Shown here: positions 51,542-63,427 of the stretch, piece after piece | Numbering within the stretch: position 1 is the stretch's first letter | How the letters are laid out: each line of letters starts with the position of its first letter | Origin: Hyperoplus lanceolatus | Taxonomy: Eukaryota > Chordata > Actinopteri > Uranoscopiformes > Ammodytidae | DNA length: 64,000 bases | Assembly (NCBI GenBank): GCA_026929865.2 | Contig: CM049403.1 | Location: forward strand, 29,099,501 to 29,163,500 | Direction: 5' to 3' | The notes under the pieces: model-generated | The model's input: the letters and a program-made list of their open reading frames with translations, nothing else | What the model was told of the DNA's origin: nothing | Database searches by the model: none | Translations under genes and position numbers: made by a program

Positions 51542-52289
51542 CAAACCTTGGCGACCTGTTGCTCTTTTCACACCAGCCTGTGTTACATTACAGCATGCTG
51601 TTGCCGGATCGATACCCCACCAAGGGATATGTTAGTTGGTGTTTTATAGGCATTGGAGTGTCTGTTTGTGTTTGTGTGTGTGTGTGTGAAGGGCCGACGG
51701 ACTGCGGGGGAAAGTGCGACAGTCGTGGGGGGGCCCATCATTTTTTTTTTTTTTTTAACAAGTTAAATGTGGGGCCCCAATCTTCGAAGGCCCTTAACAA
51801 TGCCATTCCAAAACAAGAAATAATTGACTGGCTTTTTTCTCCCCTGAACCTTGCAAGGAGATCAGGGGCCTGCGCATGACTAAGGCATGTGTGCGGGAGA
51901 ATAAGCAGGAGCAAGCCGACAATGAATTGAACTGGTGGCGAAAATAAACGCAGCGATGTTTCAATGGGGATATTTAGCTGTACAGAAATAAGTGCTGGCA
52001 AAGCTAGAACAGTTTAAGACTCCACATCACTGTGGCAACACAACCTATCTATCAGCTCAGACGGCACAGACAAAAGTCTGATGAATGCATGAGAGTGATG
52101 GCCATGCACAGGTCAGTGTGTGTTGTATTTTCGTATTCAAATAAACAGTTGTTTATTTTTATAGTGCGCATTGGCATCTTTGAGCAAAATACCCCCAACA
52201 TTTTTGCCGTGGCGCGCCTCCTGTGACACTGGCCAGTGACCACCTTCATTAAGACATTTTCTAGGACAAACACTACTAAAAGTAATGAT

Positions 52290-52527
<238 letters not shown>

Positions 52528-53169
52528 CCGTGTCTTTGTGAGCTTTCTACAGCCTAAACACACTGAAATACACACTGTACACATATGAACACTCTTATAA
52601 ACACATAAACATTTACACACACCCAACCCCAGGCATCTATTAACACACATGCAATAATACTGAATAACTTTTGTTTAGCCATGCTTGGTACTTGGACTAC
52701 AGCAAAGGTATTTGTGTCCCATTCCATTATTTGATAACACATAAAAAAGGGACCAAATGTCCACCCCCATAAGTGCATATCTATCTATGTGTAAATGTTC
52801 AACTATATACTGGTGGTGCCTCTTTTGATCATGCTTCACCCACATGTTGCACTACAGATACAAACCAGTGGCCTCTTGTCTGTGAGTTTATTCCCATTCT
52901 GTTCTCCTTCATTTATAAAGCCTGTGACGTGTCCCACTGTGTGCGTAGGAGCTGTAATGTAATGGAGCACCAGCAGCACACTATAACAGGCTCACTGCGG
53001 AAACACCAGAGGCGCTTTGCACTCACTTCAGACATCGGCCACAATATACTGCTGCCTTCCAAACGATGAAGAACATGACTCATTCCTCTCTTTTTTCACC
53101 CCCCCTAACCCCGTCCCTCTCCCCTGCAAACACACACAAAGGCACCCACACGCACACACATACTTACAA

Positions 53170-53189
53170 ACACGCACGCACGCACACAC

Positions 53190-53239
<50 letters not shown>

Positions 53240-53242
53240 TAC
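53170..53242 (+). repeat. (CA)n microsatellite with CACG start
   Basis: cacgcacgcacg, then CA, then CATA. Confidence 0.95.
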
Positions 53243-53860
53243 AATCAGAATCACAGGGAGATGAAAGGAAAGGCTACTTATCTAAAAAAAATTGAAGAAA
53301 AAAAAGTTGAAACCATAGCTTTGCTCCTACCGACCACCTACCCTGCTTCATTCCCAAAGGCTTTCTCCTCCAAAATAATGCCACTAGTTTCTTTAAAAAT
53401 AAACACTGTCTTTCTATCAATGATGCAAACGGAATGGCTGTTAGCTAACACTTACTGTGCGTAGCTTGTCACGACGTGCTGCTATCAACACTGTCAAAGT
53501 TAAAAAGTTAGGAGAACCCAAAATTTCAATTTAAACAGTTTTCACTAGATTGTTGACTCCATGTGTGTGTATTGACGCTGTAGCCTGTTTTCAGAACACA
53601 TTGTGATAGGGAGAAATACATGTGTTTTTATCTGTGGGGATGTGCAGTGAACATGAATAACACATCTATCATGATGAGGCCATCAGAAATGGTAATTATG
53701 TCATTATAATACAGCAGCAAGTTAGAATGCAGAATTACATCTTCATTGTGGGGATGTAATCATCACAATTAATCACAATGACGATGATTTTTAATGTATT
53801 CATAGATTTACTACTTAACAATTAGCAGAGGGGATGCAATTATTTTCCAGACGAGCAAGT

Positions 53861-53945
53861 GTGTGTGTGTGTGTGTTTGTGAGTGTATTTGTGTGTTAAT
53901 TTATTATTGTGTTGTGTGTGTTCATGTAGTAGGTGTGTGTGTGTG
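53861..53945 (+). repeat. scattered GT tracts
   Basis: Several short GT runs with T-rich interruptions. Confidence 0.75.
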
Positions 53946-54146
53946 TATGGGAGGGGGCGGGAGTGGGTACTAAGATTTAAGACTGTGTTGAGCCACATGG
54001 ATGGAGTGATGGTTATGTCACATTCTACATTTAATGGCTGAAATCTATTGATATATGTCTCGACCGACCATTCACACTGCACTTATGTCAATACACACAC
54101 GCCCACATGTATATACAGACCAACAAGGACATTCATCACACACACC

Positions 54147-54149
<3 letters not shown>

Positions 54150-54209
<60 letters not shown>
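54150..54209 (+). repeat. (CA)n microsatellite
   Basis: CA repeat, inverted relative to the TG repeat at 54334-54406. Confidence 0.97.
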
Positions 54210-54213
<4 letters not shown>

Positions 54214-54332
54214 TTCAATCTACTGTGATGGCTGCTGAGGCTGTTAATATTCAGTTCTAAGCTGCTGGTAGATGGCATAATGATTGAGCTATTGAAATAT
54301 CCTACGCTATTCAGTATTCTGTCTCTGTTGTG

Positions 54333-54333
<1 letters not shown>

Positions 54334-54407
<74 letters not shown>

Positions 54408-54425
54408 TGTGTGTGTGCGTGTGTC
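54334..54425 (+). repeat. (TG)n microsatellite
   Basis: Pure TG to 54406, then tctgtgtgtgcgtgtgtctg. Confidence 0.97.
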
Positions 54426-55323
54426 TGTGCACAATCCCCATAGTCCCCACTCATAATGAAGGTGGTTAAGAGAAAGTGTTTCCCGTGTGTATATCAATCA
54501 TGTTTCTCTCATGTGAGAGTTTTTTCGTCTCTGTGTGAAATGTGTGCCATTGTTCTCTTCATCTATAAGCTGCCATTTCACTTGGATTCCCCCGACTCTC
54601 CTGACACACTACATTAAGGTCTTGTTCTCAGTGGCATTTCACATACAGTTTAGAATGTGATGTTTAATATCCTCCATGCGTATACAAAATAATAGCACAG
54701 GTGAATAGAAAAACTCCATTTGAAAGATCTTAAGGGAGATGGCGTTAACATGCCGCACGCATATTTTTTGTTGTTGTTGATGTATCGAGTTGAATTGTAT
54801 TATTCTAAAGTATTTACAAGCCGGACTTTTAAAGGGAGAAAGTGCTAAATGTGATGTAAATCTTGACTTGATTGAGCCTGATTTGGACCAGGTTTTGACC
54901 AATTATTTAATGCAGAATTTGTGAAAGATACATCTTTATTATTTAAGTATATACAGTAAGTGTGCTGGTATCACACATGTGTGCTTCTACGTGCAGTGTA
55001 TGTAATACAATGTAAAATGTCAGTATTTACTCCAGGCTCATTATCTAGTATCATATTTCTTTATTTTTGGAAAAAAGATGAGTGACATGTCAGATGTCTC
55101 TTTCCCACTATTGCTCAACCATGTAGTGTCGTCATGGGCACTGGTACACTCTATGGGGGCAGGCGGTTGGAAAGTGATTTTATCTTGTGTTTGTCAGTCA
55201 GGGATGAACGTATTCTGAATTCCATCTCTCCTCACTGTCTGTCTATCAGTCTATCCCATTAGGAAAAGAGGTTTCGCTTTTAAGAAAAAGAGCTGAGAGC
55301 TTTGGGCCTGTCTGTCTTGTGGT

Positions 55324-55470
<147 letters not shown>

Positions 55471-55587
55471 GCAATGTCTGTGCCCATGCTTCAAAGGTCT
55501 AATGTAGCATAAGCACTAATAAACACTTTGTGAGAGCCCGGGAGAGCTACTGCATGTCAGGTTGTCTATATTTCTCTCTTCACAGAT

Positions 55588-55589
<2 letters not shown>

Positions 55590-55621
<32 letters not shown>
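55590..55621 (+). repeat. (CA)n microsatellite
   Basis: CA repeat of 32 bp. Confidence 0.96.
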
Positions 55622-55628
<7 letters not shown>

Positions 55629-57074
55629 CACGGACTCTCTTGAGGGGAGCGCTTGGCCTTCCTGCAGAATGTGTTGCATCAAAAGTATGCTCTAAAACTG
55701 CCTATTCTCCCTCTTGTCCTCGTATTTTTTCTCACAAACAACTTCTCAGAGTTTAGCATCCGACTCAGTATAGGCTAAAATTTCTAGACCTGCACACAAC
55801 CATACGGCCACAGATGAGGGGATGCCAGCCGCCTCTGGCATTCTGCCTGACGGTTTGCTGTTTTAATGATATCAAGGGTAATGGTGCCTGATACATAGCA
55901 AATGCTACATTAACTTAGTGTCATAAAAACACTGACTCAATACATGCAGATGTGGCTAAGGGCGCCTCTTAGCCCTCGGAGTCTAAGAAAATGATGATAA
56001 ATTTGTGAATTTATTTCCGTGCCTTCATTACTTTTATGCAATTTAAATCTGGCACCCTGTCATTTATTTATTAGGTGCAGCGGGGGGAGAAAAAAGGGCT
56101 GTTATCAAGTAATTGCAAACTGATTTCACCTTAAAAAACTTTATTTCCCCGTTAATCTGCTGAATGTGTGGAGGTGGTGAAGTGGGTCAGCCATCATTAG
56201 TGAGACCTTGGCACAGGGTTTTCTGTTAAGGAGACAATGTTGCATTGCACCATTGCTTTCAATTTGTCAGTTGTCACTGTATATGAGGAGGATTATCTTC
56301 CACTTACAAAACTGACAAAATGTCATCATATTTGACTCCGATAGAGTGGATGCACGATGCATTACAATCACTTTGCTGTAGTTTCTCTCTGTATTTGATA
56401 ACAGGGGAATGTTACGTTGAAAATGGCATTTAGCTTTTCAATATAAAGTAGCATAATAGTATTTTATTTTTTTGCCTTTATTTTGGCGGGGGTTTCGTTC
56501 TTTTAAAAAAATAGAATAAGTGACAGGTCACACAACTCTGGTTTCTGGTTACCGTCAAAACAGCAGAACTATTGGAAACTTCTCAGTCTGATGCCCTGCC
56601 CAGCTCCATGTAAAAAATAATATTCTGAGGCAACAGGCACTCACACTGCACAGCCCCAGATAGATACAAGTACTGAAGTGTTGAATATGGATTTGACTGG
56701 AATTAAATAAAAAATGAGTGAAATTCTGAAGAGAAACAATTTTTTTTTCATATAAAATCCTCATGAATAAAGATGTTTTGTGTATCTGTCGGTACATGTC
56801 ATGCTCGACTTAACAAGGATTTTTTTCTTATTGATGCTTTCATGTGAGAGATATGGCATACATATTGACATTTAATAGAATAGATGAGCATGTAACTTGT
56901 CTACTGTATGGCCCATTAAGCCTTTACTCTGCACTCAAATGCCTTCAGGTGTTGTTGTCTGTTTTAAGCTGATTGTAGAGAGTGTTACTGTTAGTAAAAT
57001 GCTTATTTCTGGGATCAGATGTAAATGTTGTATTTCCAATTCCTAGTTGTTGAAGCTAGAACTGTGAAGAGTGT

Positions 57075-57176
57075 TTGTGTGTGTGTGTGTGTCTTTATGT
57101 GTAGGTGTGTGTAGGTATATGTCTGTGTGTGTGTGTGTGTGTGTGTGTGAGTGTGTTTTTAGGCAAAAATGTGTGC

Positions 57177-57227
<51 letters not shown>

Positions 57228-57245
57228 GGTGTGTGTATTTGTGTG
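57075..57245 (+). repeat. cluster of TG tracts
   Basis: TG runs at 57076-57092, 57124-57148 and 57180-57225 with short unique spacers. Confidence 0.95.
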
Positions 57246-57361
57246 CACAGATTCACACATGCTCCCAGCAGCATGGCTGAGTGGCCGACATGTTAGACCA
57301 GAGTCTGATTGGATTCCACGCTGCAGAAACATTAAACCCAGTGACTCAGAGAGAAAGGTTG

Positions 57362-57478
<117 letters not shown>

Positions 57479-57688
57479 TGTAGTCTCTGCATTTCATGTG
57501 TATAAATGCGCATCTAAGCACAAATAGCTCATGTTTTTAAATCTTCCTTTATCTGTGTGTGTGTGTATCTATGTTCGGTAGAGATTACATGAGGTATATT
57601 TTCCTTTGTGTTTGTGTGTGTAAATGTAGTGGCTGTGCATTGCATGTGTTTAAATGCACATCTAAGCACAAATAGCTCATGTTGTAAA
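57479..57688 (+). repeat. direct duplication of a microsatellite flank
   Basis: A ~62 bp block with aaatgcgcatctaagcacaa and atagctcatgtt (57479-57540) recurs at 57625-57687 with few changes. The copies are about 146 bp apart and are bordered by TG arrays. Confidence 0.85.
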
Positions 57689-57691
57689 GTC

Positions 57692-57695
<4 letters not shown>

Positions 57696-57780
<85 letters not shown>
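57696..57780 (+). repeat. (TG)n microsatellite
   Basis: Uninterrupted TG repeat of 85 bp. Confidence 0.98.
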
Positions 57781-57784
<4 letters not shown>

Positions 57785-59479
57785 CTCTCGCCTTCATGCT
57801 TAGCGGTGCGCTCTAGCCTAGTCCATGCTGACTGAGAGTTGAATTGTCCTTCAGATCAAGGTCAATGAGCCGTGCCCTATCTCTCCTCTCCATCTATTAG
57901 CTGTCCGGTTGCAGGGTCCCGGGATAGCTGATGGATAGAAAAGCTTCGACCCCTGAGTTAAACACTATCACCCTGTAGGTGTGAGGAACCGTATTGCCAC
58001 GATGTAATCACTTCCAGATTACTGATCACCTATTTAAAACTGTAATTGGTAGAATAATCTATTTGACTGGATGTGTTTAATCGCCGAACTGGAGTCGAAC
58101 TCTGTAACACAATTCTATTTCCTCTCGACTCTTACTTAGTTTTAAAGGTTTTTTTGATAGGATATCTGAGACATCCATTTTAAGTTACTGTAAGTCTTAG
58201 TTTAGTTTAATTTAGTTTTCAATTTAGGAAATGTGTGGATGTGGCGAAACATGTAGTCTTGAACGAAAACCACACCCAAAAAAAATTTGAATATAAGAAT
58301 ACAACACCATTTTTAAAAATAAGAAATTTTAAAAATACATTTTAATAAAAATAAAAAATAAAAATACAATAATGCAATAAAAAAGATAATAATCTTATTA
58401 TTTTGTTTTCAATCCCTTTATAAAATAAGAAGCACAATCACAGTTTATGTTGACTGTAGCCTTATCTTATCCTGACCTGTCACACCTGACCATCTATCGC
58501 CTCTTGCCTTTTTATCTGCTATTAAAATCTGCCTACACCTGCTGTTGTGTTGATGGGTTCCCCTTTGGTAGGGAAAGGACATTTCAGCTTTCCAAATCTA
58601 TCAATGGATCTACCACCTCTGAGCACCTGTCCCCTCTCCAATCTCCCCTTTACTCTGTGTGTACGGATGGGCTTTGGCCCGTGTGTTAAGCCCAGAAGAC
58701 GGATTTACTGACTGACTGACCAGGGTCTTCTAGAATGTGTCAGTTCAGACATAGCCATGGTGATGGGATTAAGGGATGAAAGAAACACCCAGCTGTAGCT
58801 GCTCTGTGCTCTGGTCACAAAGCACAGAGCTCTGTGACCATAAGGAAACCATAAGGCAAATCTCACTACTTTTTCATTGTATTTTTACGTTGCATGACGT
58901 GTTATATTACAAGGTCAAAAGGAAATTCCTTTAAGGCAAAACAAAAGGGAAGATTTGACTTTCTTCCGGCACAAACAGCACCATACGTTTGTTGTAAATG
59001 GCGGAGGTTAGAAGGAGTGAATGGTTGTAAATATATGTATAAGGTTCAGTGGAGTCACATAAGCAGAAAAAAACAGAAAGGTATGTGGGGAAAAGTCTGT
59101 CATCACATTAGGCAACACTTCAGTTTATGTTTTAATAATGTGTCAATTAATAACACAGAGCTACTGATTAGTGAAGAAACCAGCAATTGACGTTGATTTA
59201 CTATAAGTAAAGTATTTGGTTTTGAGTCATGAGAGGGAATAATGACCCTGAACCTGGTTTGGTTATAAATGCCAATGATACATAGGAAACTCTGACATGC
59301 TAAAATATTAAAGGTGACAGATACAAAGTGTTCAGCAACTACTGTGGAAAAGGGTATATTTCTCCCAATATGACTGTTTTGTTTACCTATATTATATATT
59401 GCTGCTCTGTTTCTATATTATTTGGATTTCAGTAGTCTGTTATCAGTGTGATAGAAATGCATAAATAGCCAAGATGAGT

Positions 59480-59504
59480 ATCCATCCATCCATCCATCCA
59501 TCCA
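59480..59504 (+). repeat. (ATCC)n microsatellite
   Basis: About six copies of ATCC. Confidence 0.95.
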
Positions 59505-60886
59505 CCAATGGTGAAATAATGTGTAGAGGATGAATAGAGGCCATTCCAAACCCCTTGTAACTCTGGTTGTGAAAGAGTTGTGTTGTTGTCCAATGCAGCG
59601 TCCATTATTGTAGCTGAAGTTTGTTGTTGACACACATTTCGATGAACTTGCACACCTATATTCTCCGATAGCGAAAATAAAGCTATTCAGAGGAAACCAT
59701 CTCCTTAGTACCTCAATGTTCCCACAGAAACCACACTAACAAGCTTATTTTCCCGGCCTTGCTGTTTATAGCCCCCTGGCTGTCCAGGCAATTTTTTTCT
59801 TACTAGCAGCATACCATCACCTTTGGGATGAGGCAAAATATGTTTGTAATTTCAAACATCCAAAAAGCCCCCTGCGGTTTAGTACAGAAATGATTAAAAT
59901 AATCACTTTATAACTTTCCAAATACACCTTACGTGACCTCACACCCACCCAGGCTTCTGCCGGGTATATGCTGCTGATGTTGTTTACGTTCTCATGTTAA
60001 TTAAATTACTTAGATCTGAGTGGGGATGATTAGCATGCTAGCAGTAATAGCTAGCAGGGAATCCAAACGCCTATTACCATAATGAGTCCCTTTGGTGTGT
60101 GTGGGTAGGTTAAAAAAAACAGAGAGAGTGAAGTGGTTATGTCTTCGCCCAGAGAAGAGAGTTACATCAAAGTATAGCCTTTTTTTTCTTCTTTTTTTTA
60201 GCAGAAATCATGATACAAATTGATTTGTCTAACCTGGATGGCTTAAATGATACTATAGTAATTGCACTGCGATGATATGGCAAACAGGAAATTAACAGTT
60301 ACTGTCAGTTAAGAAATAAACACTGGCACAGACAATCATGCACACATATATATATAGACATATTCCTCAGGTATTTCTGTATAAACATTACCACACAAAT
60401 ACTTTGGAGGGGAGGTTCTGTACAGGGACCCAGAGCTGTGCACCCACTCTCCTCATTCTACACCTATTATCACACATGCTCTCGACCTTGTGCTTAATAT
60501 GGTGCCATGTTGCTTTTTATCTAGTGTGGTTCAGCGTTATAATGGTTGGGTTCATTGTTTAAAGGGTTGAGATTTTGTTGTGGTTGCAGTTGGAACCATG
60601 TTATTTTGTTATTGAACATTGCACAATATTTACTTTTCCAGTGCTTTTTTACATACTTTTAATAGTTACTCCTCCTTTGCACCTTGCACCAGTTTTTAAA
60701 AGCTGCCATACTGACACATTCTGAGAGAGTTTTGTGGAGCTGATAGGCTTAATCAACTTTGTCTCAACTTGTTTGGCGATGGATTGAATGTAACCAACAT
60801 TCATATATTAAAGTTATACTATACAGCTCTAAAGTAAATCAACACTGTCTTTCGAAATGTTAACCTCCATTTTCTCCCCCATCTAG

Positions 60887-61261
60887 ATGCCAAGGCCTGC
60901 CCCTCCAAAGACTTCCAGTGCCGCAACGGAAAGTGCGTGGCTCCCATCTTTGTTTGCGACGGCGACGACGACTGCGGCGACTCCAGCGACGAGGAGAAGT
61001 GCACGGCGCCGACCTGCGGACAGCACGAGTTCCGCTGTAACGACTCGGAGTGCATCCCGGCCCTGTGGAGCTGCGACGGAGACCCCGACTGTAAAGACAA
61101 GTCGGACGAGTCCATGGAGCGCTGCAGCCGCCGCACCGAGCCCCAGAAACCGCGCTGTCCCGTGGGGGAGTTCCAGTGCGGCAGCGGGGAGTGCGTCCGC
61201 ATGAACTGGAAGTGTGACGGAGACGCGGACTGCAAGGACAAATCGGATGAGGCCAATTGTC
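60887..61261 (+). CDS. lrp8: LRP8-like exon encoding three LDLR class A modules (probably LA4-LA6)
   Basis: This 375-nt internal exon has acceptor cccatctag ending at 60886 and donor gtaagt at 61262, both phase 1. Joined to the 42713-42841 exon it begins with Asp and reads through. It encodes three complete six-cysteine LA modules. The first has [15 protein letters not shown], with Phe in place of the common Trp. The second has [15 protein letters not shown]. The third has [16 protein letters not shown] ten-residue linker, [10 protein letters not shown], separates modules two and three. Three LA modules in one exon is the known arrangement of LRP8/VLDLR exon 5 and LDLR exon 4. [11 protein letters not shown] and [10 protein letters not shown] point to LRP8. 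In mammals and birds this LRP8 exon is alternatively spliced, changing ligand binding, and the symmetric phase here would allow that. The exon is far richer in GC and CpG than the flanks. Confidence 0.93.
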
Positions 61262-61328
61262 GTAAGTTTCTGTGAAGTAACTGTATATTTAGGGTGATAT
61301 AGCTTTTTTTCAATGCAGAATTCCAATG

Positions 61329-61329
<1 letters not shown>

Positions 61330-61415
<86 letters not shown>
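61330..61415 (+). repeat. (GATT)n microsatellite after LA4-6 exon
   Basis: About 21 copies of GATT, starting 68 bp after the exon end. Confidence 0.98.
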
Positions 61416-61416
<1 letters not shown>

Positions 61417-61432
61417 AGACCACTGGACACTC

Positions 61433-61612
61433 ATTGTCAACTTAATTTTTGTCAAATTCAGTGAATATCTCTTTCCAGCCCGCTACCTGTCTGTGCTGTG
61501 TGCACGCTGAAAGTGTTACAGTAATACATTGCCTAGGCTCTGTTAATAGGATAGTATTGGATCATGAGGAGATATTCACTGATTTTGCCAAAAGATTGAT
61601 TTTGACAACAAA
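61433..61612. mobile_element. foldback MITE, degraded and internally deleted copy
   Basis: This is a diverged copy of the element at 12465-12734. It shares the gtgaatatctc, gctacctgtc, gcctaggct and atcatgagg.gatattcactga blocks in the same order, but much of the right inner arm is missing. It begins about 20 bp after the (GATT)n array and about 170 bp after the donor of the LA4-6 exon. Confidence 0.65.
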
Positions 61613-62198
61613 CAGAATAACAAACAGAATTGCTGACTCCCCCTTTAAAAGCCAACATCAAATAAAGCAAGTAAAGTTCTGTCTTAAACAACTCTATGAC
61701 TGCGTAGGATGAGCCATGGTGTCACGGCAACATGCCCAGGGACATCATTTTGCATTTAAATTACATTTTCAGTGTTCGTCATAATGAATGAATATGTCAT
61801 CTAATTGAAATTGTATGGTCTTGTTATGTAATGTATCTGTTCCATGACACATACATAACACCAAGTACTTGTGAGGAGCATACATTCAGTAATTTTTTTA
61901 CTAAAATTAGGTAATTACATAAAACGTGCATACTAGCCACAGCCTTTTAATGAATGCAATTAATGGATATGAACAATTCTGCCTGTTGTGTGTGGCTCAC
62001 GGCTACTGAAGGAACATACTTCCAAGGCTTGACACGTCTGTGTAGCATGATCAAAGTCTATGTGACAAATTCTGTCGCGCCACCGAGGGATTGAAGGAAG
62101 ATCAATGCTAACTTTATCATGATGCTACATGAGCGCGTTGCCATGCGACCGTGTGATCTGTCGAAGCAGACGGAGAACCTCTCTGAGTGTGTTTGACC

Positions 62199-62205
<7 letters not shown>

Positions 62206-62287
<82 letters not shown>
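62206..62287 (+). repeat. (GT)n microsatellite
   Basis: Uninterrupted GT repeat of about 82 bp. Confidence 0.98.
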
Positions 62288-62289
<2 letters not shown>

Positions 62290-62414
62290 AGATGAGGGTC
62301 CTTCATCAAGCGAGACCCCCATCTGGTCTCCTCCTCACACTCCCACACACCACTCGGGAAGATGACAGGAAGAACCTCGCATGTACAACGTTATACAAGC
62401 TTGCTGCGCTGCCA

Positions 62415-62456
62415 GACACACACACACACACACAGAACACACACAACACACACACG
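62415..62456 (+). repeat. interrupted (CA)n
   Basis: CA with gaac and caac interruptions. Confidence 0.88.
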
Positions 62457-63220
62457 CTTTCACAAGACTACAGACACGTGTATACAAACAAGTACCTATG
62501 CGTGCACATAGTCACACACGTGCAGATTAGACTTGGGGTATGCCTACGCACACCAGATGCCTCTTTTCGTTCAATGTATTTTTGCGTAAATAATAATTAT
62601 CGCCCCTGTATCCAGTCAATACAAGCTTCCATATCAGCCACTAAATTCCAATGCATCTATTGCAGTATTTCATTTTTCGGGCCAATTATGGATTTTCCCA
62701 ATATTTTGCGTCACATCTGGTGTGCAATGGCCTTTAAGGTAAGATGTGTGTAATGGTAAGGTGTATGGCCTTACATGTTGCATCACTGCCCTGGCAAGGA
62801 TCTAATCCCCATTGATAAGCCCAACCCAACAGCCAACAGGGAGATAGTGTGCTCTCACAATTAAAATGTCTCTTTCCTTTTTGATTAAAGCGTTCTTCTT
62901 ATTAGGAATAATATTGTGAATCAAATCTACAATGTATGTCAACATAAACACAAAGAAACCCACTTGATTTCTCCTGACAGCAAGTCGCAGCAAGTGAAGT
63001 GCTGTTGTGTATTCCAGTGGACTCATCCGTCTCAATAACAGTGTTCATTGTACTCAATGTATTTGATTGGGTCCGTGTGCATTCTCCTCATCACACTATG
63101 AATACAAGTGGGCGGTTGGAGTGGAGGGTCTGTGTCAAACAAGATGTAATAGGTTTAGACATCTGGTTGTTAATGTAAATGAGCTGGGCTGAGGCACAGC
63201 TAAGGGAGGCGCAACCTTTC

Positions 63221-63236
63221 AATGCAAATGAGAAAT
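63221..63236 (+). promoter_or_regulatory. octamer-like motif, copy 1
   Basis: The sequence aatgcaaatgagaaat contains ATGCAAAT, the POU-factor octamer, and recurs at 63412-63427. Function is unknown. Confidence 0.3.
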
Positions 63237-63411
63237 GTGAGAGTCATAGCACATCCCTAGTTTATTCTCTCCTCCTCCTCTATTCAAACAGACTCATCCC
63301 CTCTTTCTATGTGTATTATCTCCCATCTTATTTGGAACATCCATCTCAATAATCTGGTGCTATTTCACGGACATGCTGAGACAAGCGATTGTTGGAGAGT
63401 TGACAGGAGGT

Positions 63412-63427
63412 TAATGCAAATGAGAAA
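63412..63427 (+). promoter_or_regulatory. octamer-like motif, copy 2
   Basis: The sequence aatgcaaatgagaaat is identical to 63221-63236, 191 bp downstream and in the same orientation. Confidence 0.3.

Noticed and set aside
61128-61157. Possible furin site in the [10 protein letters not shown] linker between LA5 and LA6
   Set aside because: It lacks an R-x-K/R-R sequence, and the known LRP8 furin site is elsewhere (after LA7).
60887-61204. Ala/Thr/Ser-rich 105-codon plus-strand frame
   Set aside because: It is the wrong frame of the GC-rich LA4-6 exon.
60887-61261. Assignment to VLDLR or LDLR rather than LRP8
   Set aside because: The 1+1+3 exon layout would also suit VLDLR, but GADE in the second exon and [11 protein letters not shown] and [10 protein letters not shown] in the third match my memory of LRP8 better. 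An alignment of the full gene would settle it.
60819-61430. 203-codon minus-strand frame starting with repeated Ser-Ile-Asn-Gln
   Set aside because: The start is the (GATT)n array and the rest is the antisense of the LA4-6 exon, whose plus-strand product is clear.
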